DNA from: Haloarcula sp. DT43 | Lineage (GTDB): Archaea > Halobacteriota > Halobacteria > Halobacteriales > Haloarculaceae | Direction of reading: 5' to 3' | DNA: 64,000 bases | NCBI RefSeq assembly: GCF_037078405.1 | Contig: NZ_JAYMGZ010000005.1 | Coordinates: forward strand, 62,001 to 126,000 | Part shown: piece after piece, positions 34,830-43,718 of the stretch | Layout: each line of letters starts with the position of its first letter | Position numbering within the stretch: position 1 is the first letter of the stretch | Program-made: the position numbers and the translations under genes | The notes under the pieces: model-generated | Database searches by the model: none | What the model was told of the DNA's origin: nothing | What the model saw: only the letters and a program-made list of their open reading frames with translations

Positions 34830-36047
34830 TTATTTCAGGTCGTATACTTTGATAGCGACCTTGACTGGTGCACCTGAATCGATATTGAATCGGTACACTT
34901 CGTGATCGTCGTATCCCGGTAACTCTGTCTCAAATTGCTTGTGACTCTTCGTCGCCTCCTCCGCCTTCCCACGTATCTCATCGAACCTCGCTCTCCTAGA
35001 GAACATCATCAAACACGCATGCGAATCTCGGACCGTTAGATTCCCCAAGAGCTGGTCGATAGCGTCCACAAACTGAGCCGGTCCAGACCAGAACTTGCAC
35101 TCTGCAACGAACAGATTCCGGTTTTCGTACGGAAGCAGAATGTCAGTCTTCCCACTTCGGTTGAAAGACTCGCCCTGTGCAATCCCGGCGTAGTGAGAGT
35201 TGATCCCTGCGAGAAAAATATCACGGAGGGACTCCTCATCCAGATCTCGAACCCTTTCAGCAGATTGTTCGATATTTACTCCCAGATCATCGATAATCCC
35301 TAGAATCTCCAAATAATGTTTATCTGGAACAATATCCGGAGAACTGCTGTCCTCAAGCTTCGGAAGCTCAATACTCCGCTTCTTTTCAGGGACTACGAAC
35401 CCTTGACTTGTAGAACTGCCTGTGTCAACACCGAGGTCCTCCAGAACCTTCGTCTTGGTTTCAACTTCGCCTTGCCGCCTTTCAATCGCCGAGCGAGCCT
35501 TACTTTCAGATTTCTCCCGCATCTGCCTAATGTCGGAATTGAGGTTCTCAACCCACGAGCGGACATCATTCTTCCAATCCTCGATATCAGAATGAAGTTC
35601 CTCTTTCACCTCTTCCGCATCCCGGTTCTGCGTCCGGAAATCAAAGTATCTCACAACCTCGCTATTCCTGAGGCTGTCGTACAATGGAGGACTGAAATTG
35701 TAGCTGCTAGGCTTGTAGCGGAATAATTTTTTATCTCCATCAAACTGGAACTTTACCTTCAGCCTCTCGTACTTTCTAGTCGATGTACCTCGACCTGGGG
35801 TTGGAATCCCATTTCGGTTTTGAACTTCTTTCTCAACCTGTCCTCCGTCCTTTTTGATAACGTCGTGAAGTTCGATCTGAGAAGGAGTATATTTTGAAGA
35901 GAAAATTATCGCTAGAGAGTCCGTACTGTTTTCATCTAACTCTTCTGAGGTAAGCGATAAGATCTCGTCCATCATCTCTTCCTGCTTCTCTCTTTTCAGG
36001 TCGCGGAAATTATAATCGCAGAATAGAGCATTTCGATTCCTTGCCAT
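34830..36047 (-). CDS. Putative PD-(D/E)XK-type nuclease, possible defence protein
   Basis: A 405-residue protein of unknown family. The C-terminal third has the look of a restriction-endonuclease fold: DIFLAGINSHYAGIAQGESF, then Asp302 in GKTDILLPY and Glu316-x-Lys318 in LFVAECKFW, followed by a Gln-containing helix FVDAIDQLLGNL. This is the Asp...Glu-x-Lys...Gln layout of PD-(D/E)XK enzymes. A predicted coiled coil lies at about residues 140-205, and the N-terminal 140 residues are a separate domain. Moderate GC, isolation and nearby defence-like genes suggest an acquired anti-virus nuclease. I see no methyltransferase partner directly adjacent. Confidence 0.6.
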   Translation of the reverse strand: MARNRNALFCDYNFRDLKREKQEEMMDEILSLTSEELDENSTDSLAIIFSSKYTPSQIELHDVIKKDGGQVEKEVQNRNGIPTPGRGTSTRKYERLKVKFQFDGDKKLFRYKPSSYNFSPPLYDSLRNSEVVRYFDFRTQNRDAEEVKEELHSDIEDWKNDVRSWVENLNSDIRQMREKSESKARSAIERRQGEVETKTKVLEDLGVDTGSSTSQGFVVPEKKRSIELPKLEDSSSPDIVPDKHYLEILGIIDDLGVNIEQSAERVRDLDEESLRDIFLAGINSHYAGIAQGESFNRSGKTDILLPYENRNLFVAECKFWSGPAQFVDAIDQLLGNLTVRDSHACLMMFSRRARFDEIRGKAEEATKSHKQFETELPGYDDHEVYRFNIDSGAPVKVAIKVYDLK

Positions 36048-36188
36048 TACAGAGACTCACTGATGCAACATATTGGTACTTTCCCCATGCTAAGAACTGC
36101 TGACCGATACCGATGATTAGTCGACCCTCTGTACTACTCAGCTCTTAATTCGGGTCACAGTAGGTTCTAAGTTGTGTTGTATTAGTAT

Positions 36189-36362
36189 TCAGGTCCGAAT
36201 CCGCTTGGCTCGATCCCCAGCATGCGTCATCACTGCGAACGCACAGACGACAATCCCTGAAACCATCATTCGAAACATCGACGTTGGCTCAATATTGACG
36301 CCGGCAGTGTGATAGGCGGCAATAGCAGTGCCGGTGACCCCGGCGGCGACGAGATCGATCAT
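36189..36362 (-). CDS. Possible small membrane protein
   Basis: A 57-residue frame from the ATG at 36362 with two hydrophobic stretches (VAAGVTGTAIAAYHTAGV and MMVSGIVVCAFAVMTHAG) and a basic tail. It is divergent from the membrane protein at 36448. Only composition supports it. Confidence 0.35.
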   Translation of the reverse strand: MIDLVAAGVTGTAIAAYHTAGVNIEPTSMFRMMVSGIVVCAFAVMTHAGDRAKRIRT

Positions 36363-36447
36363 TATAGCGGAGTCGTCACAGACACTGAGGAGTTCGAAGC
36401 ACAGAAACCACCAAATCTTCAACCGGTAAAGAACACTCTGTAGGTGC

Positions 36448-37437
36448 ATGGCCAACGTCATTCTTGGTATCCTATCTTGGTTGCAGGAATGGTCCGCTGT
36501 TATCTCTGGCATAGGTACACTCATACTCACATCCTTTCTGGTGATCTTGTACTATCGCCAGAATTCGATACAGGAAGATCAACAAGACCTTCTAAGACGT
36601 GAGCTTAACCGAGAGGTTCGGCAAGAGCACTCAGAAACTCTGAAGAAACGAATCCGTGCTTGGCATGGAGATATGGATGAGGTTAGTGTGCCCGAGACAG
36701 GGTGGTTCTCTGATGAAACTAATCTTCCGAAGGTTCAAGCTGCGACTGTAGACCCCGCTCCACCGATTATTCAGGTTGTTGGTGAAGATCCAGAATTTCG
36801 CGTGGTTCCTGAAGCAATTGAGGATGATCGGTATCTGCAGGATCTTCTGAATAACCATGCATCCGACCTCTATAAACTGAAAGAAGAAATTGAGAGCCAG
36901 TATTCTGATTTCGTCAAGGCAAAAGAGGCCTTCGTCACGGCGTACCCTGAAGCGACAGCTATCGAGACAGATAACTACGCTATTCGACCGAGATCTGAGT
37001 TTGCGAAGTGGGTGTTCGAGCGAGCAGTCATGCTCAATCGCACTCAGATTGCAAGAGAAAAAGAAAAATTGAAAGATGTCGCCGAAAGTCGGATTCGGGG
37101 TACGAATTCCGCGAATTCGGAGAAGGCAATGAAGTTCTACAGCCCCACCGGGATAGATGGTGCAGGTCCATCCACCTACGAAGTTGAGATGGCATCTGAT
37201 AACTTCAAAGAACTTGACGACCACGAAGATGAGATTATCGAAAAAATCGTGAAGATTCATTGGACGGCTATTGATAACATCGGAGATGACGACCTCTATG
37301 ACCATGCGGTTGAAGCGGCCGATATGCTGGACTCAATGGCGGGGAACGTTGAGGAGCTAAAAGCAAAATTGGTGGAACACGAGGGCCATCCGATCTATCT
37401 TGAAGACTGTGAATACTTAGAAGAGGTCACGGTCTGA
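36448..37437 (+). CDS. Hypothetical single-pass membrane protein with coiled-coil domain
   Basis: A 329-residue protein. One N-terminal membrane helix (about residues 12-36: AVISGIGTLILTSFLVILYY) is followed by a charged helical region (QEDQQDLLRRELNREVRQEH). A long soluble domain follows, with many helices and few conserved-looking motifs. The family was not recognised. Low GC relative to the left half of the window and its place between a nuclease-like gene and the TcmP/radical-SAM genes suggest an accessory or defence origin. Confidence 0.6.
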   Translation: MANVILGILSWLQEWSAVISGIGTLILTSFLVILYYRQNSIQEDQQDLLRRELNREVRQEHSETLKKRIRAWHGDMDEVSVPETGWFSDETNLPKVQAATVDPAPPIIQVVGEDPEFRVVPEAIEDDRYLQDLLNNHASDLYKLKEEIESQYSDFVKAKEAFVTAYPEATAIETDNYAIRPRSEFAKWVFERAVMLNRTQIAREKEKLKDVAESRIRGTNSANSEKAMKFYSPTGIDGAGPSTYEVEMASDNFKELDDHEDEIIEKIVKIHWTAIDNIGDDDLYDHAVEAADMLDSMAGNVEELKAKLVEHEGHPIYLEDCEYLEEVTV

Positions 37438-37569
37438 GGTACAAGAGATCTCGACATTAACTACTCGTCCACCCCTTCATCGATCCCTTGTCGTCAACAC
37501 CGATGACTAAATTACACCCGCCAATCTAATTATTGAAACTATTATCAGAGTCTTCCCAATACCCTCGTG

Positions 37570-38739
37570 TTATCCAGCAAACTTATCCGAATTGTGGAAA
37601 TCAACTAAGTCGCTTCCTTGAATTCCCGTTTTTTCTGAAGTAATCCGCTGAATGTCAACTTCGCCTTCATCTTCTAACTCATGCAGTGCTTCTCTGTAGT
37701 CTGATACTGTCGCATCACTGTACTTTCGTTCTTCGGAGCAAACTTCCACGAGTTTAGAGAAAGTAACAATATACTCTTCGAACCGATCTTGGAGGAACTC
37801 CTTTGTCTGGTTATTCCCTATCGGTAGCTGTGCTTGATTTCGATTATATTCTGGCTTCTTAGGGGCGTATGCGAACTTACCGGTTCCACAGTAACTCATC
37901 ACTTCACGCATGGTTTGAAGCCCAGCAGAGCTGTTGGTTCCGAAAACCAAATAGTAGACCGTTTGCGTCGTCTCAGGTTCGGTAATCATGTATTCGAAGG
38001 TCTGACTGGGTCCGTTGGCTTCTAACCGATCAGTATAGTATTCCACTAATGGTACCCAGTTTGAAGCGTCATAGCTGTCAATCTTGGATTGCCATTCATC
38101 TTCTCCAAAGACTGTATTCAGGGCTTCTTGGTGGTCTTCAGATCCCAAAAATCTGTTCATATCGCGCGACATAAATGTGATAAGAAATTCAAACTGTGGA
38201 GTTGAGCCCAATTCAGTGACAACGTCGTAATCCAAGCTCTGGAACCCAAACGGATCGATAAAAAAGAATGTAGGGCAGTCATTCCCGTCTGTGGACTCAA
38301 TCACGTTCAAAACCGTGTTCTGAAACTCTCCATGCTTACAGTTGACCGAAATGTCTTGATCGTATCCGCTGGTTCTTTCAATATTCTCTTCTAGGATCTC
38401 GTAGTTAGTCAGGTCAGCTTCAATGAAAGTACACTCTGCAGAATCGAACTGATCTGACCGCTCAGTGAGTCGATCAAGAATCAACTGTGGCGAACCAGGG
38501 AATTCAGCTGGTGTAGATATGTGTTCCAGGCTGAGCGGGTCAGTATCCTCTGTATCAACATATGAACCACGCCCAGCAAAACAATCTACCACCCGGACTT
38601 TATTTTGATCTCCGGACTTAAGATTATATGTCGTGAGTTTGTTTGTCCAAGGCTTGAGGTATTTCCGGAGGACTTCGTGCTTGGCAGCAGTGTGCGAGCG
38701 GTAGACCCACTTCCTATCATCATCGTCATCCAGAGGCAT
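37570..38739 (-). CDS. tcmP: Three-Cys-motif partner protein TcmP
   Basis: A 389-residue protein recognised by the KHEVLRKYLKPW start, the methyltransferase-like VVDCFAGRGSY motif and the FFFIDPFGFQSLDYDVV block, a typical TcmP signature. A winged-helix-like C-terminus follows (YREALHELEDEGEVDIQRI). TcmP proteins are by name and habit encoded beside a CxxxCxxC radical-SAM-type protein, here the gene 107 bp upstream on the same strand. The biochemical role of the pair is not established; a defence or RNA/DNA-modification function is speculation. I chose the ATG at 38739; a TTG lies two codons earlier. Confidence 0.85.
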   Translation of the reverse strand: MPLDDDDDRKWVYRSHTAAKHEVLRKYLKPWTNKLTTYNLKSGDQNKVRVVDCFAGRGSYVDTEDTDPLSLEHISTPAEFPGSPQLILDRLTERSDQFDSAECTFIEADLTNYEILEENIERTSGYDQDISVNCKHGEFQNTVLNVIESTDGNDCPTFFFIDPFGFQSLDYDVVTELGSTPQFEFLITFMSRDMNRFLGSEDHQEALNTVFGEDEWQSKIDSYDASNWVPLVEYYTDRLEANGPSQTFEYMITEPETTQTVYYLVFGTNSSAGLQTMREVMSYCGTGKFAYAPKKPEYNRNQAQLPIGNNQTKEFLQDRFEEYIVTFSKLVEVCSEERKYSDATVSDYREALHELEDEGEVDIQRITSEKTGIQGSDLVDFHNSDKFAG

Positions 38740-38846
38740 AGACAATTATGATTACATTATTACTTTGTACCATTTTATTCTGCCGGCACCTAGAAAGTCT
38801 GAAACGGAAGAGTGGCTGTAAATCCTGGAACTGGTGGTGATTTGGC

Positions 38847-39893
38847 TCAACTCGGTTGAGGGCACTTTGGCGGAGACTTCGACGGCACATCCCGATCCGC
38901 AAATTCCTCGGGCGACTGCCGATCTCGCCAAGACTGCAACCACGCTGCTGTCTCTTCGTCGACATGCTTGATCAGTTGCTTGTCGGGCCACAGGTGCACA
39001 GGCAGGTCCAACTCCCGTCCAATCTCTTGGACCCACCGTAGATGATTCGTCGCATACTCGACCCACTGCTCACGAGACCGGAGCGCATCCAACTCCTCGG
39101 CTAACTCCGTTTCACCAGCATCCCGCGCTGCTTCAACAGTCATCTCGAAGTTCCCACCACGGGGATTGATCGGTTCGTGGAACACCACAGCCGGGTCACA
39201 TGCAGCGACCCGCTCTAACTGTTCCCGAAGGTCAGCCTTGTCCTGCGTGGGATAGGTCGGACTCATACTGACAAACGTCTGAACGCCATGCTCGTTGAAT
39301 TCCTTCAGCCCCTTCAACCGCAGCTCCGGTGCTGGAGCACTCGGTTCAATCGCTCCAACTTGCTCAGCGTCCATACACGGAATCGATGAACCAATCGTCA
39401 CATACTCGCCAGCATCCTGAAAGACATCCAGATCTTGTAGGGCCAGAATCGGGTTCCGCGTCAACACCCGGACATACTCTTCATGGCTTGCGATAGCGTC
39501 GACGACATCGCGGGTAATCTTCCCAGCGCGACCGTCCATGTAGCAATCCGTCGAAAAGGACACTCCAACGACGCCCTGCCCACGCTCTGTTTCCCGCCAC
39601 GTTCGTTTTCGATCCAAATGCCCGTCCAGTCTCTCGCCTAGATCATCCCGATAGAGCACATAGTTCCCCCACTCTTTCTGGCCGTTGTCAACGTCGGCTT
39701 CTTCTTTGAGCATGTCCGGCCGCGTCCGAATGTTTGGCGTCGAGGGGACATAGCAGAATTTACAGCCATGCCGACAGCCTGTCGCCACGTTGACAACGTA
39801 GTCACACAGATGCTTGCTGTTGAGGCCCGACTCACTGAGAATCGCCTTTGTAGGGTCTTTGCCCGTCCGTACGTCTTCGTGGTCGTCTGTCAT
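38847..39893 (-). CDS. CxxxCxxC radical-SAM-type partner protein (paralogue 1)
   Basis: A 348-residue protein with the cluster motif CRHGCKFCYVP near residue 38. A TIM-barrel-like continuation follows (VGVSFSTDCYMDGRAGKITR, VRVLTRNP, VTIGSSIPCMD, VFHEPINPRGGNFE). This is the three-Cys partner expected for TcmP, encoded just downstream on the same strand. It is divergent from a longer paralogue at 40027-41370, with both starts in a 133-bp A/T-rich spacer. The substrate is unknown; relatives resemble spore-photoproduct-lyase-like radical-SAM proteins. Confidence 0.82.
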   Translation of the reverse strand: MTDDHEDVRTGKDPTKAILSESGLNSKHLCDYVVNVATGCRHGCKFCYVPSTPNIRTRPDMLKEEADVDNGQKEWGNYVLYRDDLGERLDGHLDRKRTWRETERGQGVVGVSFSTDCYMDGRAGKITRDVVDAIASHEEYVRVLTRNPILALQDLDVFQDAGEYVTIGSSIPCMDAEQVGAIEPSAPAPELRLKGLKEFNEHGVQTFVSMSPTYPTQDKADLREQLERVAACDPAVVFHEPINPRGGNFEMTVEAARDAGETELAEELDALRSREQWVEYATNHLRWVQEIGRELDLPVHLWPDKQLIKHVDEETAAWLQSWRDRQSPEEFADRDVPSKSPPKCPQPS

Positions 39894-40026
39894 ATGTTAT
39901 CTTGTCTTTCTCGTCTACTACTAGATATAACTGTGTGCAACAAATTCTGCGTTCAGTTTCACTTTCACTCCGCGTGGCTGACTTCTAATGGGGTCCAGTA
40001 TAAAAAAACAGGTAGGAGAGAGACGC
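39894..40026. promoter_or_regulatory. Divergent promoter between radical-SAM paralogues
   Basis: This A/T-rich 133-bp spacer contains AGTATAAAAAAAC near 39997, about 25 bp before the ATG at 40027, and AGATATAACTG near 39924 on the side of the minus-strand gene. A purine-rich GGTAGGAGAGAG precedes the ATG at 40027. Confidence 0.5.
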
Positions 40027-41370
40027 ATGGAACTCACCTGGGACACCGGCGATAGCTGGTTCGAGCGGACCTACGCCGTCGAACACGCCGGGGAGACGGT
40101 CGCTACGTTCGACGACGAGCCAACGCTCGACGAACTTCGTGCACTCTCACGAGACTACGGTGCCCCGACCGAACGACTCGATCTCTGGCAAGCCGGTTTG
40201 CTGTGTACCCAGTGCAACGACGAAATCAACGACCGCTTTGCCGCCAACCCACAGGGTGACCTGCTGTGCTGGGACTGTGCCACTGACACCGAGAGCCATG
40301 ACGAGCAGGGTATCACTGTCAATACTGACCCAACGAAGTCGGTGATGAGCGAGTCCCATCTCCATACCAAGAGCCTCTGCGATCACGTCATCAACGTCGC
40401 TACCGGTTGCCGCCACGGCTGTGAATTCTGCTACGTCCCAACCACGCCGGCTATCGATAGTCGTGATGCGATGCTTGCCGAGCAAGCCGACGTTGACGAT
40501 CCACAAACCGACTGGGGGAGCTATCTACTGTACCGGGACGACCTCCCAGAGCGACTGGGGAACATCCTCGAAGAACGTGACCCCAGCGAGCGCAAGCTGA
40601 CTGACCGTGGCCGCGGTGTTGTGATGCTATCCAGCGGCACTGACTGTTACCAGGACCGCCGGACCGCTCAGATTACCCGTGGTGCTGTCGCCGAACTCAT
40701 CACCCACGATATTCCTGTCCGTATCCTCACCCGAAGCCCTGCTGTGACGCGGGATCTTGATCTCTTCCAAGCTGCCGGCGACAGGATTACCGTCGGCTCG
40801 TCGATTCCATCCTTCGATGCCACGCTCGTGAAAGCGATGGAACCGAACGCCCCGCCACCGATGACTCGCTGGCAGGCGCTGGATACGCTCCAGCAGGCCG
40901 GTGTGTCGGTGTTCGTCTCGATGTCACCCACATACCCGACGATGGGCGAGGACGACTTTCACGAGCTACTCAGCTACTTTAGAGCGCTCGGTGAGGTTGT
41001 TGTCTTCCACGAGCCGATCAACCCCCGCGGCGCGAACTTCCAGCAGTGTCTCGACGCCGCCAAGGAAGCCGGCTATGATGACGTTGTCGACGAACTCCAG
41101 CAGATGCAGGACAGCCACCAGTACTGGGTCGAATACGCCCTCGAACAATTGAATACGGTCCAGCAGGTCGCAACGCGCTTCGACGGACTCGAAGTGCATT
41201 CTTGGCCCGACGATGAGCTGGTGCGTTCGACGAGTGGCCAACTTCGGTCGAAACTCAAAGCGATGCAACAGGCTGTGTCACCGGAGTCGTTCTCCGAACG
41301 GACGCCAGATGCATCGCCAGAGCAATCCGAATTAGCTCGCGACGGCGAGTCCGTCGAGCATCTCATCTAA
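40027..41370 (+). CDS. CxxxCxxC radical-SAM-type protein with zinc-finger extension (paralogue 2)
   Basis: A 447-residue protein from the ATG at 40027. Residues 1-100 are an extra domain with a Cys4 knuckle (CTQCNDEINDRF, then LLCWDC) absent from paralogue 1. The radical-SAM core then follows: DHVINVATGCRHGCEFCYVP, VVMLSSGTDCYQDRRTAQIT, VRILTRSP and VVFHEPINPRGANFQ. The two paralogues align along their whole cores, so they arose by duplication or were acquired together. Having two cluster proteins for one TcmP is unusual. The function is unknown. Confidence 0.82.
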   Translation: MELTWDTGDSWFERTYAVEHAGETVATFDDEPTLDELRALSRDYGAPTERLDLWQAGLLCTQCNDEINDRFAANPQGDLLCWDCATDTESHDEQGITVNTDPTKSVMSESHLHTKSLCDHVINVATGCRHGCEFCYVPTTPAIDSRDAMLAEQADVDDPQTDWGSYLLYRDDLPERLGNILEERDPSERKLTDRGRGVVMLSSGTDCYQDRRTAQITRGAVAELITHDIPVRILTRSPAVTRDLDLFQAAGDRITVGSSIPSFDATLVKAMEPNAPPPMTRWQALDTLQQAGVSVFVSMSPTYPTMGEDDFHELLSYFRALGEVVVFHEPINPRGANFQQCLDAAKEAGYDDVVDELQQMQDSHQYWVEYALEQLNTVQQVATRFDGLEVHSWPDDELVRSTSGQLRSKLKAMQQAVSPESFSERTPDASPEQSELARDGESVEHLI

Positions 41371-41579
41371 CGACCAGCAGTTGTCGGGATGAGACTCATC
41401 TTCGCTCTGTCAAAAGCCGGCTTGGACGGTTATTCAGCGCGGCTAACCAACAACTGGAACGGCATTGCCCCAGTGTTAGGTTCGGAGAGTCGTGCCAAGA
41501 AGAGGGCGCATATCCCCGCTAGAATATCGTTCTGGCATAAACCTGAAATCTATAATCTACAAGACCAGCAACTGAATGT

Positions 41580-41897
41580 ATGAAAATTATACCAACCGAC
41601 GCCAGGGACGTTCGGACTCGCGTTCACCTCCGAGCCGGTAGTATGGATGGTGCTGATGTTGTTGCTTATGGAGACGTGGGTATCCTCCCGGAGAACGTAG
41701 AACAAGAGCTACGTCAGATTCTCAGCGATCATCCTATTAAACGATATCCTGAGGGAACATATCTCGGTGTGTTTGCCTCGTCCGATTTAGAGAGTAGAGA
41801 CATCCGTGACCCAGATGCTGTCTTATCAGACCCATACCCACGCAATATCGAGTTGAGCGAATTTCCACCTGAGCAAAACCAACTCTACAAATGGTAA
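41580..41897 (+). CDS. Small hypothetical acidic protein
   Basis: A 105-residue protein, probably a compact alpha/beta fold (MKIIPTDARDVRTRVHLRAG, VAYGDVGILPENVEQELRQI, YPEGTYLGVFASSDL). The family is unknown. The preceding 200 bp after the radical-SAM gene hold no convincing gene. An A/T-rich stretch before the ATG could be its promoter. Confidence 0.55.
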   Translation: MKIIPTDARDVRTRVHLRAGSMDGADVVAYGDVGILPENVEQELRQILSDHPIKRYPEGTYLGVFASSDLESRDIRDPDAVLSDPYPRNIELSEFPPEQNQLYKW

Positions 41898-41930
41898 CTC
41901 CTTTGCGAACGCCTCACCTCGGGCTAGCTG

Positions 41931-41982
41931 AACTGTGGCGTCGACTCCGGCATTGATCCAGTCTGGCAGCGATGCCACAGTT
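41931..41982. terminator. Inverted repeat between convergent genes
   Basis: AACTGTGGC (41931-41939) and GCCACAGTT (41974-41982) are perfect complements. They lie between the convergent stops at 41897 and 42038, so a bidirectional end-of-transcript structure is likely. Confidence 0.45.
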
Positions 41983-42037
41983 TGATTGGTATCGTGCGGA
42001 CCAAGCCACCTCGTCACGCCGAGTCGCTACCAACGGC

Positions 42038-42358
42038 TCACACCCAGCCGTCCGGGAGGCGTTCGCTGTGGGTCTGGATCAACTCGATAAACGGCTCGAT
42101 TTCCGCGAACTGTGGGCCCTGACTGACCTCATGGGTCTGTTCGTCCCACACAATGTAGCCAGCCGCGGCCAACCTTGGGAGATGGTTATGAACGTACTCG
42201 GCGTGGATCGGTGTCCCCGGTGCTGATTCGTCGGCCCGAAGTTCAGTGAAATGGACCGTCTCAGTGGGCTGGCAAGCAGCGAGCCCGGTCAGCAGCCGGC
42301 GGCGAGGCTGTGCCTGCAAGCACTCGAAGAGTGTGTTCCAGGTATTTTCCTCACTCAT
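42038..42358 (-). CDS. Haloarchaeal winged-helix protein
   Basis: A 106-residue protein with the form of haloarchaeal DUF7344-type helix-turn-helix proteins: NTLFECLQAQPRRRLLTGLA, TVHFTELRADES, then EYVHNHLPRLAAAGYIVWDE. It probably binds DNA as a regulator. It lies 6 bp downstream of a two-helix membrane protein gene on the same strand; such pairs are common in haloarchaea. An in-frame ATG six bases earlier is also possible. Confidence 0.68.
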   Translation of the reverse strand: MSEENTWNTLFECLQAQPRRRLLTGLAACQPTETVHFTELRADESAPGTPIHAEYVHNHLPRLAAAGYIVWDEQTHEVSQGPQFAEIEPFIELIQTHSERLPDGWV

Positions 42359-42364
42359 ACGCAT

Positions 42365-42631
42365 CTACTCAATCCCCAGCGCTGCCGCCACTATCACGCT
42401 GACAATCAATAGCGCAATGAAACTAGCAGACAGCCACGAGAACCCGGGTACAGCAGCCAGGCTCGATTGTATATCGATGGCTGCCGTCGCCAGGGGGCCT
42501 GCGATGACAACGACAACGAAAGCTCCGAGTATGAACCGGCCGTCACTCTGTCCGCGCTGCAGGTTCTGATCAGTGTTCAATACATGTTCTGACGATGTGC
42601 AACGTCGTGCACTGTCTTCGTCATCAACCAT
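42365..42631 (-). CDS. Small two-helix membrane protein
   Basis: An 88-residue protein from the ATG at 42631. The acidic N-terminus is followed by two hydrophobic segments, about residues 37-57 (FILGAFVVVVIAGPLATAAI) and 65-87 (SWLSASFIALLIVSVIVAAA). It is probably co-transcribed with the winged-helix gene behind it, and may sense or tether something for that regulator. The family was not recognised. Confidence 0.6.
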   Translation of the reverse strand: MVDDEDSARRCTSSEHVLNTDQNLQRGQSDGRFILGAFVVVVIAGPLATAAIDIQSSLAAVPGFSWLSASFIALLIVSVIVAAALGIE

Positions 42632-42696
42632 CGACACCGCAACGGACACTCGCCGGGGGCTAAAACCGGGTAGACCGTTTAGAGAGTCGCTACTGG

Positions 42697-42776
42697 GGGT
42701 TGACGGCCATCAAGGGGCCCCTGTTTCATCGTCAACCCTCTAGCTCATCCCTTTATTTGTCCGGTTATTCAACCGG
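42697..42776. promoter_or_regulatory. Inverted repeats upstream of the membrane winged-helix gene
   Basis: Two structures are seen: GGGTTGACG (42697-42705) / CGTCAACCC (42730-42738) around an AGGGGCCCCT palindrome, and the 16-bp palindrome CCGGTT-ATTC-AACCGG (42761-42776) ending 5 bp before the ATG at 42782. The second overlaps the expected transcription start and is a good autorepressor site. Confidence 0.55.
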
Positions 42777-42781
42777 ATGGC

Positions 42782-43345
42782 ATGGCGCAGGTGCCGTCAG
42801 AGTTTGAGGAAGAATTCGAAGCGAAGAAGGAGACCTTCTTCGGCATCGCTGAGTTGCTCTACGCCAACCCCGGCCGGCAATACACCCAGCAGGAACTCGC
42901 CGAGCGATTCGACTGTTCGACGACGACGATCAGCAACCACACCCAGGAGATGAACGAGTGGCTTGACCGTCGCGACGGCCAGACCACCTATGGCTGGAAC
43001 GTCGATGTTTACGATCCCGGCCACACGGAGACAACGATGGCAGTGCGTCGATTCTACGCGGACCTCTGGAAGTTATTGAAGAAGCACTCACGGACCGGCC
43101 CAAGCGCGCTTGCGCTCTTTGGGTTCATCATGCTGCTCACCGGCACCGTCATGTTCTCGATCTATGTGGGATTCGCGCTCGAACTCTTCGCGGAATCGGC
43201 CCTCCCGGCCGGCATCTACCTGGGGATTGCCATTGGGTGTCTGGTCACCGGCGTCATTGTGACACTCTGTGCGCCGTATATGGCCTGGGTCAGTGGAATT
43301 CTCTGGCCTCGACTGCCGGGGAATTCGTTTGAGAAAGAAGAGTGA
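42782..43345 (+). CDS. Membrane-anchored winged-helix regulator
   Basis: A 187-residue protein. The N-terminal winged helix (about residues 20-70: FFGIAELLYANPGRQYTQQE, CSTTTISNHTQEMNEWLDRR) is followed by a linker. Two membrane helices come next (about 108-135 GPSALALFGFIMLLTGTVMF and 145-172 GIYLGIAIGCLVTGVIVTL) with a short tail. The DNA-binding domain faces the cytoplasm, so it could respond to a membrane or envelope signal directly. A 16-bp palindrome lies against the start codon, consistent with autoregulation. Confidence 0.72.
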   Translation: MAQVPSEFEEEFEAKKETFFGIAELLYANPGRQYTQQELAERFDCSTTTISNHTQEMNEWLDRRDGQTTYGWNVDVYDPGHTETTMAVRRFYADLWKLLKKHSRTGPSALALFGFIMLLTGTVMFSIYVGFALELFAESALPAGIYLGIAIGCLVTGVIVTLCAPYMAWVSGILWPRLPGNSFEKEE

Positions 43346-43410
43346 GAGCTTCGCTCAGAACAAGTGTTCTCAGGTCTATACTCCCTCGATAACACTCCGA
43401 AACTCGGCCC

Positions 43411-43702
43411 TGATATCGGCGGGTCCTTGGTCAGTAATCTGGTCCGAGGTGTTGGGGCATGAGTTGTATCGTTGAAGAACGACGGCGGGTCTGGCGTGCC
43501 GCTCGGGTGATTCGAGCCGAGGTTCCAATCGAGTCGGTGGACGTGCTTTCGCCAAGCACGAGTTAGTACGGTGAATGAACGCTCGATGCCGTTCTTCGGG
43601 ACGCTGAGGGTGTGCCGCCAGAGGTACTGCGTGAGCTGGCGTTGGCTGAGTTGACGTTGCAGCCGACGGCGTGAAGATGGGGTATGAGCACGTGGCCGCG
43701 AC
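43411..43702 (+). pseudogene. Degenerate third copy of the two-gene module
   Basis: The segment 43411-43462 translates to the end of module gene A (GGSLVSNLVRGVGA). From the overlapping ATG a damaged gene B follows: NERRRVWRAARVIRAEVP-like sequence, then TLDAVLRDAEGVPPEV, ELALAELTLQPTA and remnants of the tail. It is broken by in-frame stops near 43470 and 43575 and by small indels. Sequence order and overlap are the same as in the intact pair at 29572-30131. Confidence 0.8.
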
Positions 43703-43718
43703 GGTGCAGAGAGTAAAT

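Noticed and set aside
41389..41583. 64-codon frame after the second radical-SAM gene
   Set aside because: No haloarchaeal composition or motif, and it ends in A/T-rich promoter-like DNA before 41580.
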